From WHSW01 sp963846565 (lineage in GTDB: Bacteria; Actinomycetota; Thermoleophilia; Solirubrobacterales; 70-9): a stretch of DNA of 64,000 bases. Positions 7,519-14,380 of the stretch are shown here, in pieces (position 1 is the first letter of the stretch; every line of letters begins with the position of its first letter). A program made the position numbers and the translations under genes. The stretch is taken from the NCBI GenBank assembly GCA_963846565.1, contig CAWJWL010000001.1, positions 248,001 to 312,000 of the forward strand, given 5' to 3'. The notes below the pieces were generated by a model. That model searched no databases. It saw nothing but the letters and a program-made list of their open reading frames with translations, and had not been told where the DNA came from.

Positions 7519-7580
7519 CGCGGTCAGGCATCGGATGACGCCTCATGGCCGGAGTATCTCCTAACCACTCCTTTCCATGC
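7519..7580 (-). promoter_or_regulatory. Shared GCATGGAAAGG/GAGATACT element before hydrolase, with a possible 12-codon leader
   Basis: On the minus strand GCATGGAAAGG (7580-7570), 9 nt, GAGATACT (7560-7553), 6 nt, then an ATG at 7546 that opens a 12-codon frame (MRRHPMPDRDDA) whose stop overlaps the hydrolase start region. If GATACT is the -10 box, transcription would begin at or near that ATG. The little frame may be chance. Confidence 0.4.
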
Positions 7581-7678
7581 TTTTCGTATGTTTTTGCGGG
7601 ACGCGCACGCTGCTCCTCTGCGACCTGCGGGAGCGACAGCGGCCTGACGCGAGGCGCCGACCCTGGTCGCCCCCCGGC

Positions 7679-8044
7679 TCAACCCCCCTGCGACTTGATG
7701 TGCTCGATTACCTCGTTGAACTCCTTGGTCGGGGAGAAGTCCACGTACTCGGAGTCCTCGAGCGCCTGCGGGGCGTGACCGGGCGCCCAGTAGAACGCCT
7801 GACCGGCCTCGTACACCTCTTCGCCGTCCTTGGTGCGCATCTTCACCCGGCCCTTCAACAGATATCCCCAGTGTGGGCACTGGCAGAGGTCGTCAGGCTG
7901 TCCGACCAGAGCCGGCCCTAGATCCGCGCCCGCCGGTAGGCGGACGAATGCGGTCGTCATGTCACCGCCGATCTCCTGCATCCGAAGCTCGACGCCGTCG
8001 CCCTCGATCGCGACCGGAGCCTGTTCGCGTGTAATCGCCTTCAT
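7679..8044 (-). CDS. Small cupin-domain protein
   Basis: 121 aa from ATG 8044 (MKAITREQAPVAIEG), with GAAGGGA as ribosome site. Single cupin barrel: LPAGADLGPALVG..DDLCQCPHWGYLLKGRVKMRT is motif 1 and YEAGQAFYWAPGHAPQALED is motif 2. One metal-ligand His in motif 1 appears replaced by Cys-Gln-Cys-Pro-His, so metal binding may be altered. Enzymatic role unknown. It is transcribed away from the ester-cyclase fragment. Confidence 0.8.
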   Translation of the reverse strand: MKAITREQAPVAIEGDGVELRMQEIGGDMTTAFVRLPAGADLGPALVGQPDDLCQCPHWGYLLKGRVKMRTKDGEEVYEAGQAFYWAPGHAPQALEDSEYVDFSPTKEFNEVIEHIKSQGG

Positions 8045-8210
8045 CGATGTCCCTTCACCCGCTTGATGCTGTGTCGAGGTGACTATCTCACGCCGCGAGA
8101 CCCTGGGTGCTCGCCAAGGCCTGCCCGGCCCGTGCGATCCGCGAGCAGCCACACCAGTCCGGCTGCTGGGCGAGCGATCGGCGACGAGGACCCTGCCGTC
8201 GACAGCGGCA

Positions 8211-8414
8211 TCTGAAGGCGACGTCGTCGCCGGGCGTTTCACCTGCTCGGCGTCCCACCTCGGCGAGTGGCGAGGGCACGCAGCTACGGGCCGCCGATTC
8301 GATCATGTCGACGAGGTCTATTTCCTTCGCTTCGACTGCGCGCTGATCGCCGACTTCTGGGGCATCGAAGACGGCATCTCGCGCCTGCGCCAGCTCGGCC
8401 TGCCGCTGGCGTGA
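8211..8414 (+). pseudogene. SnoaL-type ester cyclase, C-terminal fragment
   Basis: In frame to TGA 8412-8414 the sequence reads EGDVVAGRFTCSASHLGEWRG, ATGRRFDHVDEVYFLRFDCA and LIADFWGIEDGISRLRQLGL. That is the last third of polyketide-cyclase-like ester cyclases (GDxVAxRFTxxGTHxGEFxG ... IxEHWGxxD). No N-terminal half can be found upstream in any frame, and no start codon fits, so this is a deletion remnant. Confidence 0.65.
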
Positions 8415-8419
8415 GTCGG

Positions 8420-8459
8420 CCCTTGACATGAACCCGGGTTCAAGGTGCACGCTCTCCTC
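8420..8459 (+). promoter_or_regulatory. MerR-type operator/promoter before alpha/beta hydrolase
   Basis: TTGACA (8423-8428) is followed by the perfect palindrome TGAACCCGGGTTCA (8429-8442); 19 nt after the -35 box lies CACGCT (8448-8453) as a weak -10. The long 19-bp spacer with a dyad inside is the hallmark of MerR-family promoters. The same arrangement, with one mismatch in the dyad, lies at 9815-9845 between the MerR gene and its divergent operon. Predicted transcription would begin at about the ATG 8460, so the hydrolase is probably leaderless. Confidence 0.75.
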
Positions 8460-9338
8460 ATGCGCCACCGAAGCATCAAAATCGACGGAGTCAATGTCTT
8501 CTACCGCGAGGCGGGCCCACCCGACGCGCCGGCCATCCTGCTCCTGCATGGATTCCCGAGCTCCTCGCACATGTTCCGCGGCTTGCTCGGTCGCCTCGGC
8601 GACGAGTTCCGCTGCGTAGCGCCCGACCTCCCCGGGTTCGGGTACACGAAGACCCCGGCGGGGTTCTCGTTCACCTTCGATCGCCTTGCCGGGATCACGG
8701 CTGCATTCACCCGTGGCGTTGGCCTGGAACGGTTCGCTATCTACATGTTCGACTACGGGGCGCCGGTGGGATTTCGCCTCGCGACCGCGGAGCTCGAGCG
8801 CGTCCGCGGCCTGGTCATCCAGAACGGGAACGCTTATGAGGAGGGGCTGTCGGAGGCGACGGAACCCTTACGGGCCTACTGGCGCGAGCGGGAGGCCAAC
8901 GAAGGCCCGATGCGAGATCTTCTCCGCCTCGACCTGACCAAGTTCCAGTACACGGAGGGGGTGACGGACGAGGAGCTGCTCTCCCCGGATGCCTGGACGC
9001 TCGACCAGCACTTCCTCGACCTGCCCGGTCGAAAGCAAGCGATGCTCGATCTCTTTTACGACTACCGCACCAACGTTGAGGCTTATCCGAGCTGGCAGGC
9101 GTACCTGCGGGAACGACAGCCTCCGACGCTGGTGGTCTGGGGCCGCAACGACCCGTTCTTCACGGTTGCCGGGGCGGAGGCCTACCGGCGAGACGTTCCC
9201 CAGGCCAAGGTCCATCTGTTCGACACAGGTCACTTCGCCCTTGACGACCACGAGGCCGAGATTGCCGAACTCATCCGGCCTTTCCTGAGGGACGTCGACG
9301 CCACTCTCCCGGCAGACCTCGCCGCCGCCGCGATCTGA
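8460..9338 (+). CDS. Alpha/beta hydrolase with Asp nucleophile (haloalkane dehalogenase/epoxide hydrolase type)
   Basis: 292 aa. The HG oxyanion motif is LLLHGFPSSSHMFRGLL, the nucleophile elbow is MFDYGAPVGFRLA with Asp in place of Ser, the acid region is WGRNDPFF and the His is in DTGHFALDDH. An Asp nucleophile is used by haloalkane dehalogenases, epoxide hydrolases and fluoroacetate dehalogenases. GTG 8445 lies inside the -35/-10 spacer, so ATG 8460 is preferred. It is likely induced by the MerR protein encoded convergently at 9375-9803. Substrate unknown. Confidence 0.85.
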   Translation: MRHRSIKIDGVNVFYREAGPPDAPAILLLHGFPSSSHMFRGLLGRLGDEFRCVAPDLPGFGYTKTPAGFSFTFDRLAGITAAFTRGVGLERFAIYMFDYGAPVGFRLATAELERVRGLVIQNGNAYEEGLSEATEPLRAYWREREANEGPMRDLLRLDLTKFQYTEGVTDEELLSPDAWTLDQHFLDLPGRKQAMLDLFYDYRTNVEAYPSWQAYLRERQPPTLVVWGRNDPFFTVAGAEAYRRDVPQAKVHLFDTGHFALDDHEAEIAELIRPFLRDVDATLPADLAAAAI

Positions 9339-9374
9339 GGCGAGCACCGTGGACCCGGGGGGCCACGACCCCGA

Positions 9375-9803
9375 TTAGGACGTCTGTCCGTTCCGGGTCG
9401 TCACTTCGAGCCCGTGGACCGGCGCCTCGGCAAACAGCTGGCAGACATCAAGCGATCCACAACGACACTCCGAGGCGAGTTCGAGCCATTGCTTCATCGC
9501 TTCTGCGCGCTTGATCAGAGCTTCTATGTCCGGCAGCTTGCGTTCCGCCAGGACGCGAAGCTCCTCGGCGGCGTTGCCGTCCTCGGCGCCTCGAAGCAGC
9601 TGCGAGATCTCATCGAGCGAGAACCCTGCCTCCTGAGCGGCCTGAATGGTTCGAAGGCGGTCAATCGTGTCCTGGCCGTAGCGGCGCTGGCCGCTGACCC
9701 GCTCGGGGTCTGGAAGGACGCCGACGCGCTCGTAGTAGCGCACCGCCGAGGTGTTGAGGCCGACGGCGCCGGCGACTTGTCCGATGGTGAGCGTCGCGTC
9801 CAT
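9375..9803 (-). CDS. MerR-family transcriptional regulator with Cys-rich effector site
   Basis: 142 aa. The N-terminal winged helix is typical (LTIGQVAGAVGLNTSAVRYYERVG, then RRYGQDTIDRLRTIQAAQEAGFSLDEI), followed by a dimerisation helix. Near the C-terminus ECRCGSLDVCQLF places three Cys where metal- or thiol-sensing MerR proteins bind their effector. The two matching 19-bp-spacer promoters at 8420 and 9812 are its probable targets; it would activate by untwisting them. The effector could be a soft metal or an electrophile; the sequence does not decide. Confidence 0.88.
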   Translation of the reverse strand: MDATLTIGQVAGAVGLNTSAVRYYERVGVLPDPERVSGQRRYGQDTIDRLRTIQAAQEAGFSLDEISQLLRGAEDGNAAEELRVLAERKLPDIEALIKRAEAMKQWLELASECRCGSLDVCQLFAEAPVHGLEVTTRNGQTS

Positions 9804-9811
9804 GAGATAAG

Positions 9812-9852
9812 CCCTTGACTTGAACCCGGGTTGAAGTTGGACGATAGCGACA
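9812..9852 (+). promoter_or_regulatory. MerR-type operator/promoter before the 9877 operon
   Basis: TTGACT (9815-9820), 19-nt spacer holding the dyad TGAACCCGGGTTGA (9821-9834; one mismatch to the copy at 8429), and GACGAT (9840-9845) as -10. The merR gene starts 9 nt away on the other strand, so the site can also autoregulate merR. Confidence 0.75.
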
Positions 9853-9876
9853 GGCCACTACGAGAAGGAGTCGAAG

Positions 9877-10197
9877 ATGCCAAGCGAAGCCCCGATCGCC
9901 TGCACGCTCACGGGCGACGAACTGCCCGAGCGCCTAGCCGATGCGCGGGAGCTCGGTGAGAATGCCCTCGTCGGACTCGAGGTCCTTGACCGCCGGGCCG
10001 TGTTGCGCTTCATTGGAGAGCGCGAGCGTGTCGACGCATTCGTCGCCGCCGAACGCAAGTGCTGCTCGTTCTTCGAGTTCGAGGTCGAGGAGGACCGCGA
10101 GCGCATTGAGCTTCGGATCGTGACACCTGAAGGCGGAGAGCTTCCGATGCGCGGCCTCGTCGCCGGCGTGGTCGCCGGTTGGGAGGGCGGGCTTTGA
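9877..10197 (+). CDS. Conserved small protein with CC motif, MerR operon
   Basis: 106 aa with a strong ribosome site (AAGGAG) 7 nt before ATG. It is soluble and acidic, with an early Cys (IACTLTGDELPERLADARELG) and a central AERKCCSFFEFEVEEDRERIELRI. Paired Cys and Glu-rich strands suggest a thiol or metal ligand role. I do not recognise a named family. It is the first gene behind the MerR operator, and its stop overlaps the start of the next gene (TTGA), so the two are translationally coupled. Confidence 0.7.
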   Translation: MPSEAPIACTLTGDELPERLADARELGENALVGLEVLDRRAVLRFIGERERVDAFVAAERKCCSFFEFEVEEDRERIELRIVTPEGGELPMRGLVAGVVAGWEGGL

Positions 10198-10412
10198 GCA
10201 GCGAGGCGTCGTCTACGACCTGGCGCTCGCGCCTCATCGCCCCTTTACTGACCGCGGTCGCGATTGCGTGCTGCCTCGGCGCGCCGCTGATCATTGGCGC
10301 CACCGGCGCCCTCACCGCGGGCGCGCTCTGCGGCCTGCTCGTGGGCGCGCTCGCCCTCCTCGTGCTGTGTCTGTGGGCGGCCGGACGGGTGCGCTCGGAC
10401 ATAGGCTGCTGA
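10194..10412 (+). CDS. Small two-span membrane protein with CC motif (MerT-like candidate)
   Basis: 72 aa from TTG 10194 with GGAGGG 6 nt upstream; a TTG at 10179 would give a slightly longer form. Two membrane spans: APLLTAVAIACCLGAPLIIG and GALCGLLVGALALLVLCLW. The vicinal Cys pair in the first span followed by GxPL resembles the CC..GP of mercuric transport proteins (MerT/MerC). With the MerR gene and the Cys-rich partner this suggests soft-metal handling. The short length and lack of a third span keep this tentative. Confidence 0.6.
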   Translation: MSSEASSTTWRSRLIAPLLTAVAIACCLGAPLIIGATGALTAGALCGLLVGALALLVLCLWAAGRVRSDIGC

Positions 10413-10485
10413 TGCCTCACGTCGCCCCGCTTGGCGACTCGAGAGCTCGCCTGACACCGTCGCCTCAGCCTGAAACGATCAGGCG

Positions 10486-10812
10486 GTGACCGCGCGCTCG
10501 ATCCTACTTTTCGCCGCCGCTGCACTCGCCGAGATTGGCGGCGCGTACCTCGTTTGGATCGGGATCAAGGAGGACAAGGGCATCCTCGTCGTCGCCCTCG
10601 GCATGATCGCGCTCGGCGTCTACGGCCTGATCGCCGCGCTTCAGCCCGATGCCAACTTCGGTCGGGTCCTCGCCGCATACGGCGGCGTCTTCATCGTCGG
10701 TTCGCTGCTTTGGGGTGTCGCCTTCGACGGCTTCCGGCCCGATCGCTTCGACTACGCAGGGGCAATCCTCTGCCTGATCGGCATCGGCGTGATCATGTAC
10801 GCGCCGCGCTAG
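10486..10812 (+). CDS. YnfA/UPF0060 family small multidrug-resistance-like membrane protein
   Basis: 108 aa, the standard family length. Four hydrophobic spans: ILLFAAAALAEIGGAYLVWIG, GILVVALGMIALGVYGLIAAL, VLAAYGGVFIVGSLLWGVAF and YAGAILCLIGIGVIMYAP. AALAEIGGAYLVW and FDGFRPDRFDYAGA are hallmark blocks of YnfA. The fold is like the SMR efflux pumps; proposed to export cationic compounds as a dimer. The start is GTG 10486. It has its own small upstream gap (10413-10485), so it may not belong to the MerR operon. Confidence 0.88.
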   Translation: MTARSILLFAAAALAEIGGAYLVWIGIKEDKGILVVALGMIALGVYGLIAALQPDANFGRVLAAYGGVFIVGSLLWGVAFDGFRPDRFDYAGAILCLIGIGVIMYAPR

Positions 10813-10943
10813 GGGCGAACGACTCGCATTGCGCGCAGGCGAACCAGTCGCCCCGCGAATCACACCGACCCGCCGATCCGTGCCGTTAGTGCCGCTTTGC
10901 GCGACAGGGAGGAGTGCCAAGTTCACGCGGCAGGAGGAGAGTG

Positions 10944-10966
10944 GAGAAGCGCGCCATGCGCTTCTC
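10944..10966. terminator. Hairpin between convergent genes
   Basis: GAGAAGCGC-GCCAT-GCGCTTCTC is a perfect 9-bp stem with a 5-nt loop in the gap between ynfA (ends 10812) and the convergent SnoaL-cupin gene (ends 11030). No T-run follows on either strand, so it would be a non-canonical terminator. The rest of 10813-11029 holds nothing I can call. Confidence 0.4.
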
Positions 10967-11029
10967 GTCGTCTGGAGCGAGAGGGGCGCGAACCTGGGTG
11001 GAGCGGGTGCGGCGGTCCGCCCCGTCCGG

Positions 11030-11737
11030 CTACTCCAGATCCTCCTGCGAGATCCGCGGGCGCGGATGGATGTTGGTCAGGTGGGCGGGCGCGTCGCCGA
11101 CGTTGACGAACTTGTGCGCGCTACCGGGCGGCGCGATCACGATCTGACCGGCCCCCGCCTCGATCGTCTGGCCGTCGACCGTGAAGCTGAGCCGGCCCTC
11201 GTGCACGACGAATGTCTCCTCGTACGGATGGCGATGCAGCCCTGGCCCGCGGCCGGGCGGCGGCCGTGCGAGGAAGAACGACACGCCGGCGCCGTGATCG
11301 GCGCCTTCGAACCGCCCCGGCAGCTCGTCCTGCTCGATCCGGGCCGGGCCCGCCACGCCGAGCAGCATCTTCATTCGGTCGACGGCGTCGAGGAGCGTCG
11401 CCAGCGGCCTAACCATCAGCGTCAGCTCCGAGATCGCGCGATCGCGCTCACCGGTCGCCAGCAGGACGCCGTCGCCGGCGCTGCCCTCGAGCTCGGCGGT
11501 GAACGCCAGCAGCGTCTCATCGGAGCCCTCGAACAGCTTGGTGGGCCGCGGCACGGCCACGACCTCGGTGACCGCTTTGAGCACCGCTTCGATCCGATCG
11601 CGTCCTTCGTAGTCGACCACCGGGCTGTGGAAGACCGCATCCGGAGCGAGTTCGGCGACCATCGCCAGCGCATCGCGTGCGAGGAACGCGTCGGTCAGAC
11701 GGCGGCCAGCTGATCGCTCGGTGGCCATCGCCGACAT
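11030..11737 (-). CDS. SnoaL-cupin fusion protein
   Basis: 235 aa. Residues about 8-125 have the NTF2/SnoaL pattern (RRLTDAFLARDALAMVAELA, PDAVFHSPVVDYEGRDRIEA). Residues about 145-230 are a cupin: GPGLHRHPYEETFVVHEGRL gives the metal-binding HxH...E and IVIAPPGSAHKFVNVGD gives the second motif with its His. Both folds bind small ligands, so the fusion may be a bifunctional enzyme. The start is uncertain: ATG 11737, or ATG 11728; neither has a ribosome site. It faces a gene-poor gap (11738-12014). Confidence 0.75.
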   Translation of the reverse strand: MSAMATERSAGRRLTDAFLARDALAMVAELAPDAVFHSPVVDYEGRDRIEAVLKAVTEVVAVPRPTKLFEGSDETLLAFTAELEGSAGDGVLLATGERDRAISELTLMVRPLATLLDAVDRMKMLLGVAGPARIEQDELPGRFEGADHGAGVSFFLARPPPGRGPGLHRHPYEETFVVHEGRLSFTVDGQTIEAGAGQIVIAPPGSAHKFVNVGDAPAHLTNIHPRPRISQEDLE

Positions 11738-12014
11738 TGAAACACGGCGACCGAGTATTGGCGCCATGGCCGTCTCCAACACTGATCGGCTCCGTGACGA
11801 GTTCGCCCGGGCCGCGTCCCGACGGCCCGTTCACGATCCCCCATCGAGGCGCCGATGGCACCGCTCGGGGGATGCGATCCGGGATGGCTTGGCCGGCCAG
11901 CGTTCCGCGCCGATGAGTCTCGAGCTGTCTGGCGGTCAAAGAGGTAGGAAGACGTCGAACTGGCTCAAGCGAGACGGTTCGCCTACACAAAGCACGAAAA
12001 AGGAGTCGCGACTG

Positions 12015-12380
12015 ATGCAGTTCTTTCTGACCGTCCCCCATGACACAGCCGAGGAGCCGACCATGGCCTCGATGGACCCGGCCGACCTGGAAGCTGCGTT
12101 GGCCGCTGTGAACAAGTTCAACACCGACCTGGAGGAGTCCGGAGCGTTCGTGTTCGCCGGGGGCCTGCACCCGCCGTCGTCGGCGAAGACCGTCGACGCC
12201 GCGGACGGCGAGCCCGTAGTGGTGGACGGACCGTTCGTCGATGCGCCGGAGTACGTTGGCGGCTTCTGGATTATCGAGGCGGCCGACCACGACGCCGCGA
12301 TCCGGTGGGCGATCCAGGCGTCCAAGGCGCTGGGCGGCCGCATTGAGGTACGCGCCCTGCAGGAGGTGCCGGACGCCTGA
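12015..12380 (+). CDS. YciI-family (DGPF-domain) protein
   Basis: 121 aa with AAGGAG 9 nt before ATG 12015. VNKFNTDLEESGAFVFAGGL, EPVVVDGPFVDAPEYVGGFW and IIEAADHDAAIRWA are the conserved blocks of the YCII-related DGPF family, a ferredoxin-like fold often encoded near ECF sigma factors. No sigma factor is adjacent here. Biochemical role unknown; some relatives are dechlorinases. Confidence 0.85.
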   Translation: MQFFLTVPHDTAEEPTMASMDPADLEAALAAVNKFNTDLEESGAFVFAGGLHPPSSAKTVDAADGEPVVVDGPFVDAPEYVGGFWIIEAADHDAAIRWAIQASKALGGRIEVRALQEVPDA

Positions 12381-12560
12381 CTGAGACCGCTGGGAGGCCC
12401 CGTCCGCGGGTGGGCGGGGCACTGGGATCGACCTTCCAGCACCCGCCCCGGGTACCGGATATCTTGCGCGACGACCCGCGACCAGAACGTCTTCCAGCAA
12501 CGTACAGCGCTCCTGGATCGCGCGAGGAGCATCGGCCCCGATCCGCGCGATTCGCCCCGG

Positions 12561-13124
12561 TTAGGTCGTGACGCGTCCGTACCTGAGGAGGACCACGCCC
12601 GAGCCGAACGTCCTCGTCTCGAGCAGCTCGAGGTCCATCCGCGTCGCCCCCGCGAAGAACGGCTTGCCGGCGCCGAGAACGACCGGGCTCTCGAACACGT
12701 GGTACTCGTCGATGAGGCCGGCCTCGCTCAGGGTCGCGGCGAGCGTGGCGCCGCCGACGCCGATGTCCGCGCCGTCCTCCTCCTTCAGGGCCCGGACCTC
12801 TTCGACTGGATCGTCGCGCGAGAGGCGCGTGTTGCCCTCGACGGTCTCGAGCGTCTGCGAGTAGACGATCTTCGGCAGCTGCCTCCAGATCGGCGCGAAC
12901 TCGAGCTGGGCTGCCGGAGCGGACGGATCGGTCTCCTCCGCGGTCTCCCAGTACTTCATCACCTCGTACAGCTTCCGTCCAAGGAGGTGCAGGCCGAGCT
13001 GGCTCGTCTTCTGGTTGTGGAACCGATGGAGCTCCTCGCTCGGCGCCGCCCACCCGGGGCCCCCTTCGGGTGCTTCGACGTAGCCGTCGAGCGAGCGGGT
13101 CATCGAGAAGATCAGCTTGCGCAT
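12561..13124 (-). CDS. Dihydrofolate reductase/RibD C-terminal-like reductase
   Basis: 187 aa. MRKLIFSMTRSLDGYVEAPEG is the typical opening; HLLGRKLYEVMKYWE, WRQLPKIVYSQTLETVEGN, DIGVGGATLAATLSEAGLIDEYHVFESPVVLGAG and GVVLLRYGR follow the DHFR-like RibD_C fold that binds NADPH. These stand-alone proteins are common in soil actinobacteria and their substrates are mostly unknown. A ribosome site (AGGGACC) precedes ATG 13124. Confidence 0.87.
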   Translation of the reverse strand: MRKLIFSMTRSLDGYVEAPEGGPGWAAPSEELHRFHNQKTSQLGLHLLGRKLYEVMKYWETAEETDPSAPAAQLEFAPIWRQLPKIVYSQTLETVEGNTRLSRDDPVEEVRALKEEDGADIGVGGATLAATLSEAGLIDEYHVFESPVVLGAGKPFFAGATRMDLELLETRTFGSGVVLLRYGRVTT

Positions 13125-13449
13125 CGGTTCAGGTCCCTTCTTTCGAGGTCTCGTGAGTCATGACCGCACGTGGAGCGGAATCTCATCGCTTCGACGGGAT
13201 GCCGTGATGCTCGAGCTCTTCGTCGACGATTCTGCCGCGCGAGCGTCGGTCGGGCTGACCTGAGGCGGTTCCTCCATTGCGCGACTGGCGACAGCGAGCC
13301 GACTCACCGGCTGGGGTCCGTTCAAATGTGAGTCCCGACTGGTTTGCGCGCGGGTACGTGGCGCACCCGATCGTCGTTGGCCACGACGCCCAGTTGAATC
13401 CATTCCTCGACCGGCGTCACTCGCGGGTGCTCGGATCGATGCACCGGGA
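13125..13449. other. Gene-poor stretch
   Basis: 325 nt between the reductase and the ParE-like toxin. A minus-strand frame of about 40 codons (about 13322-13442, reading SEHPRVTPVEEWIQLG) looks mildly protein-like but has no ribosome site and no recognised family. No hairpin with a T-run, tRNA or repeat was seen. Confidence 0.4.
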
Positions 13450-13740
13450 TCAGCGATTGGCTGTCGGCGAGCTGCTGGTGCGCCCGTCAAGGATCGCGAG
13501 AACGGCCGCCAGGTCGCGGTCGGGATCGAACCGGTAGATCACGATCATCCACCGCCACGGACCGAGCAGGAACCGGCGATCGGCGAACGCCCCGCCGAGG
13601 GGTGCTCCAAGCTCGGGGAACTCCTCGAGCGGTCGAAGTGATCGCCGGACCCGCTCGATCGTGTCGTCGGGAAGGCTGTGGCTGGTGATCAACGCGCGAA
13701 GCTCGCCTACCGCGGCTTCGGTCACGACTACGCGGGTCAT
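13450..13740 (-). CDS. ParE/RelE-family toxin
   Basis: 96 aa. MTRVVVTEAAVGELRALITS, RVRRSLRPLEEFPELGAPL, RRFLLGPWRWMIVIYRFDPD and VAVLAILDGR match the compact RelE/ParE toxin fold (ParE inhibits gyrase, RelE cuts mRNA). The family assignment is good; which target is used is not. It starts 6 nt after the stop of the upstream antitoxin gene, the usual antitoxin-first order. Confidence 0.8.
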   Translation of the reverse strand: MTRVVVTEAAVGELRALITSHSLPDDTIERVRRSLRPLEEFPELGAPLGGAFADRRFLLGPWRWMIVIYRFDPDRDLAAVLAILDGRTSSSPTANR

Positions 13741-13746
13741 CGATCG

Positions 13747-13998
13747 TCAGAGATCTCGAAGCTCGACCACCGCGCCCGACGCCACCTCTGCCTCAGCACG
13801 GTCGAGCCGGTCGGCCAACCCGGGAATGCCCTCGAGGATGTCGGTGATCGAGCCGGGATCCGGGTCGGCGTCATCGATCGCCGCGGACAGCAGCGATCGC
13901 GCCAGGGTTCCGTCCGCCACGTGGGCCCGGTCCGCAAGGCGAGCCAGCTTGGCCGAACGCTGCTGATCGAGCGAGACGTTCAGGCGCCGGGTAGTCAC
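13747..13998 (-). CDS. Ribbon-helix-helix antitoxin
   Basis: 83 aa from GTG 13998: TTRRLNVSLDQQRSAKLARLADRAHVADGTLARSLLSAAI is an RHH DNA-binding domain, followed by an acidic tail (DDADPDPGSITDILEGIPGLADRL) suited to neutralising the toxin encoded 6 nt downstream. An upstream ATG would add an unrelated N-terminus, so GTG directly before the first strand is preferred. Expected to autorepress the pair. Confidence 0.8.
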   Translation of the reverse strand: MTTRRLNVSLDQQRSAKLARLADRAHVADGTLARSLLSAAIDDADPDPGSITDILEGIPGLADRLDRAEAEVASGAVVELRDL

Positions 13999-14088
13999 GC
14001 GAAATGAGAATACACGTACTGGCACGGCTTGTGTAGCGACGATGGAGGACCACCGCCAAGACGTGGCTCGCGTGTTCATCTTCGGCGA

Positions 14089-14237
14089 GACGCTGTGGTC
14101 TTCGCGGCCGGGGCGCCGATGCGGGCACGCAGCAGGCGGATGCCGTCGACGGACAGGGGGTAACTCTCGCCGTGGCAGCCGCGACGGCGGCAGGCGTGCG
14201 TCGCTTCTTGCTCATCTCGGCGTTTCCGGGCCCGTAG
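14089..14237 (+). pseudogene. NAD(P)H-binding SDR/NmrA-like protein remnant
   Basis: DAVVFAAG (from 14089) continues, after a one-base shift near 14110, as GADAGTQQADAVDGQGVTLA and VAAATAAGVRRFLLISAFPG to TAG 14235-14237. This is the strand-helix-strand of atypical SDR proteins (VVFAAG ... D..G...L..AA..AGVRRF..ISA). Both the N-terminal dinucleotide loop and the C-terminal half are gone. The rest of 13999-14380 shows nothing clear. Confidence 0.55.
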
Positions 14238-14380
14238 GGGATCGCCGGGCCAAGCCGGACCCGCCCGGTGCCGGGGCTGTCGGTCGGCTCTAGCAAGCGA
14301 TCGAGTCCGGCGCCGAGGTGATCGTCAACCATGAGAGGCACGTCTCCGGCGGCGACAGGGGACGGAACACCGAGGCTCGG

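Noticed and set aside
11766..11930. Possible methyltransferase-like N-terminus (SNTDRLRDEFARAAS) before the YciI gene
   Set aside because: Only about 15 residues look meaningful and no downstream motif follows in any frame.
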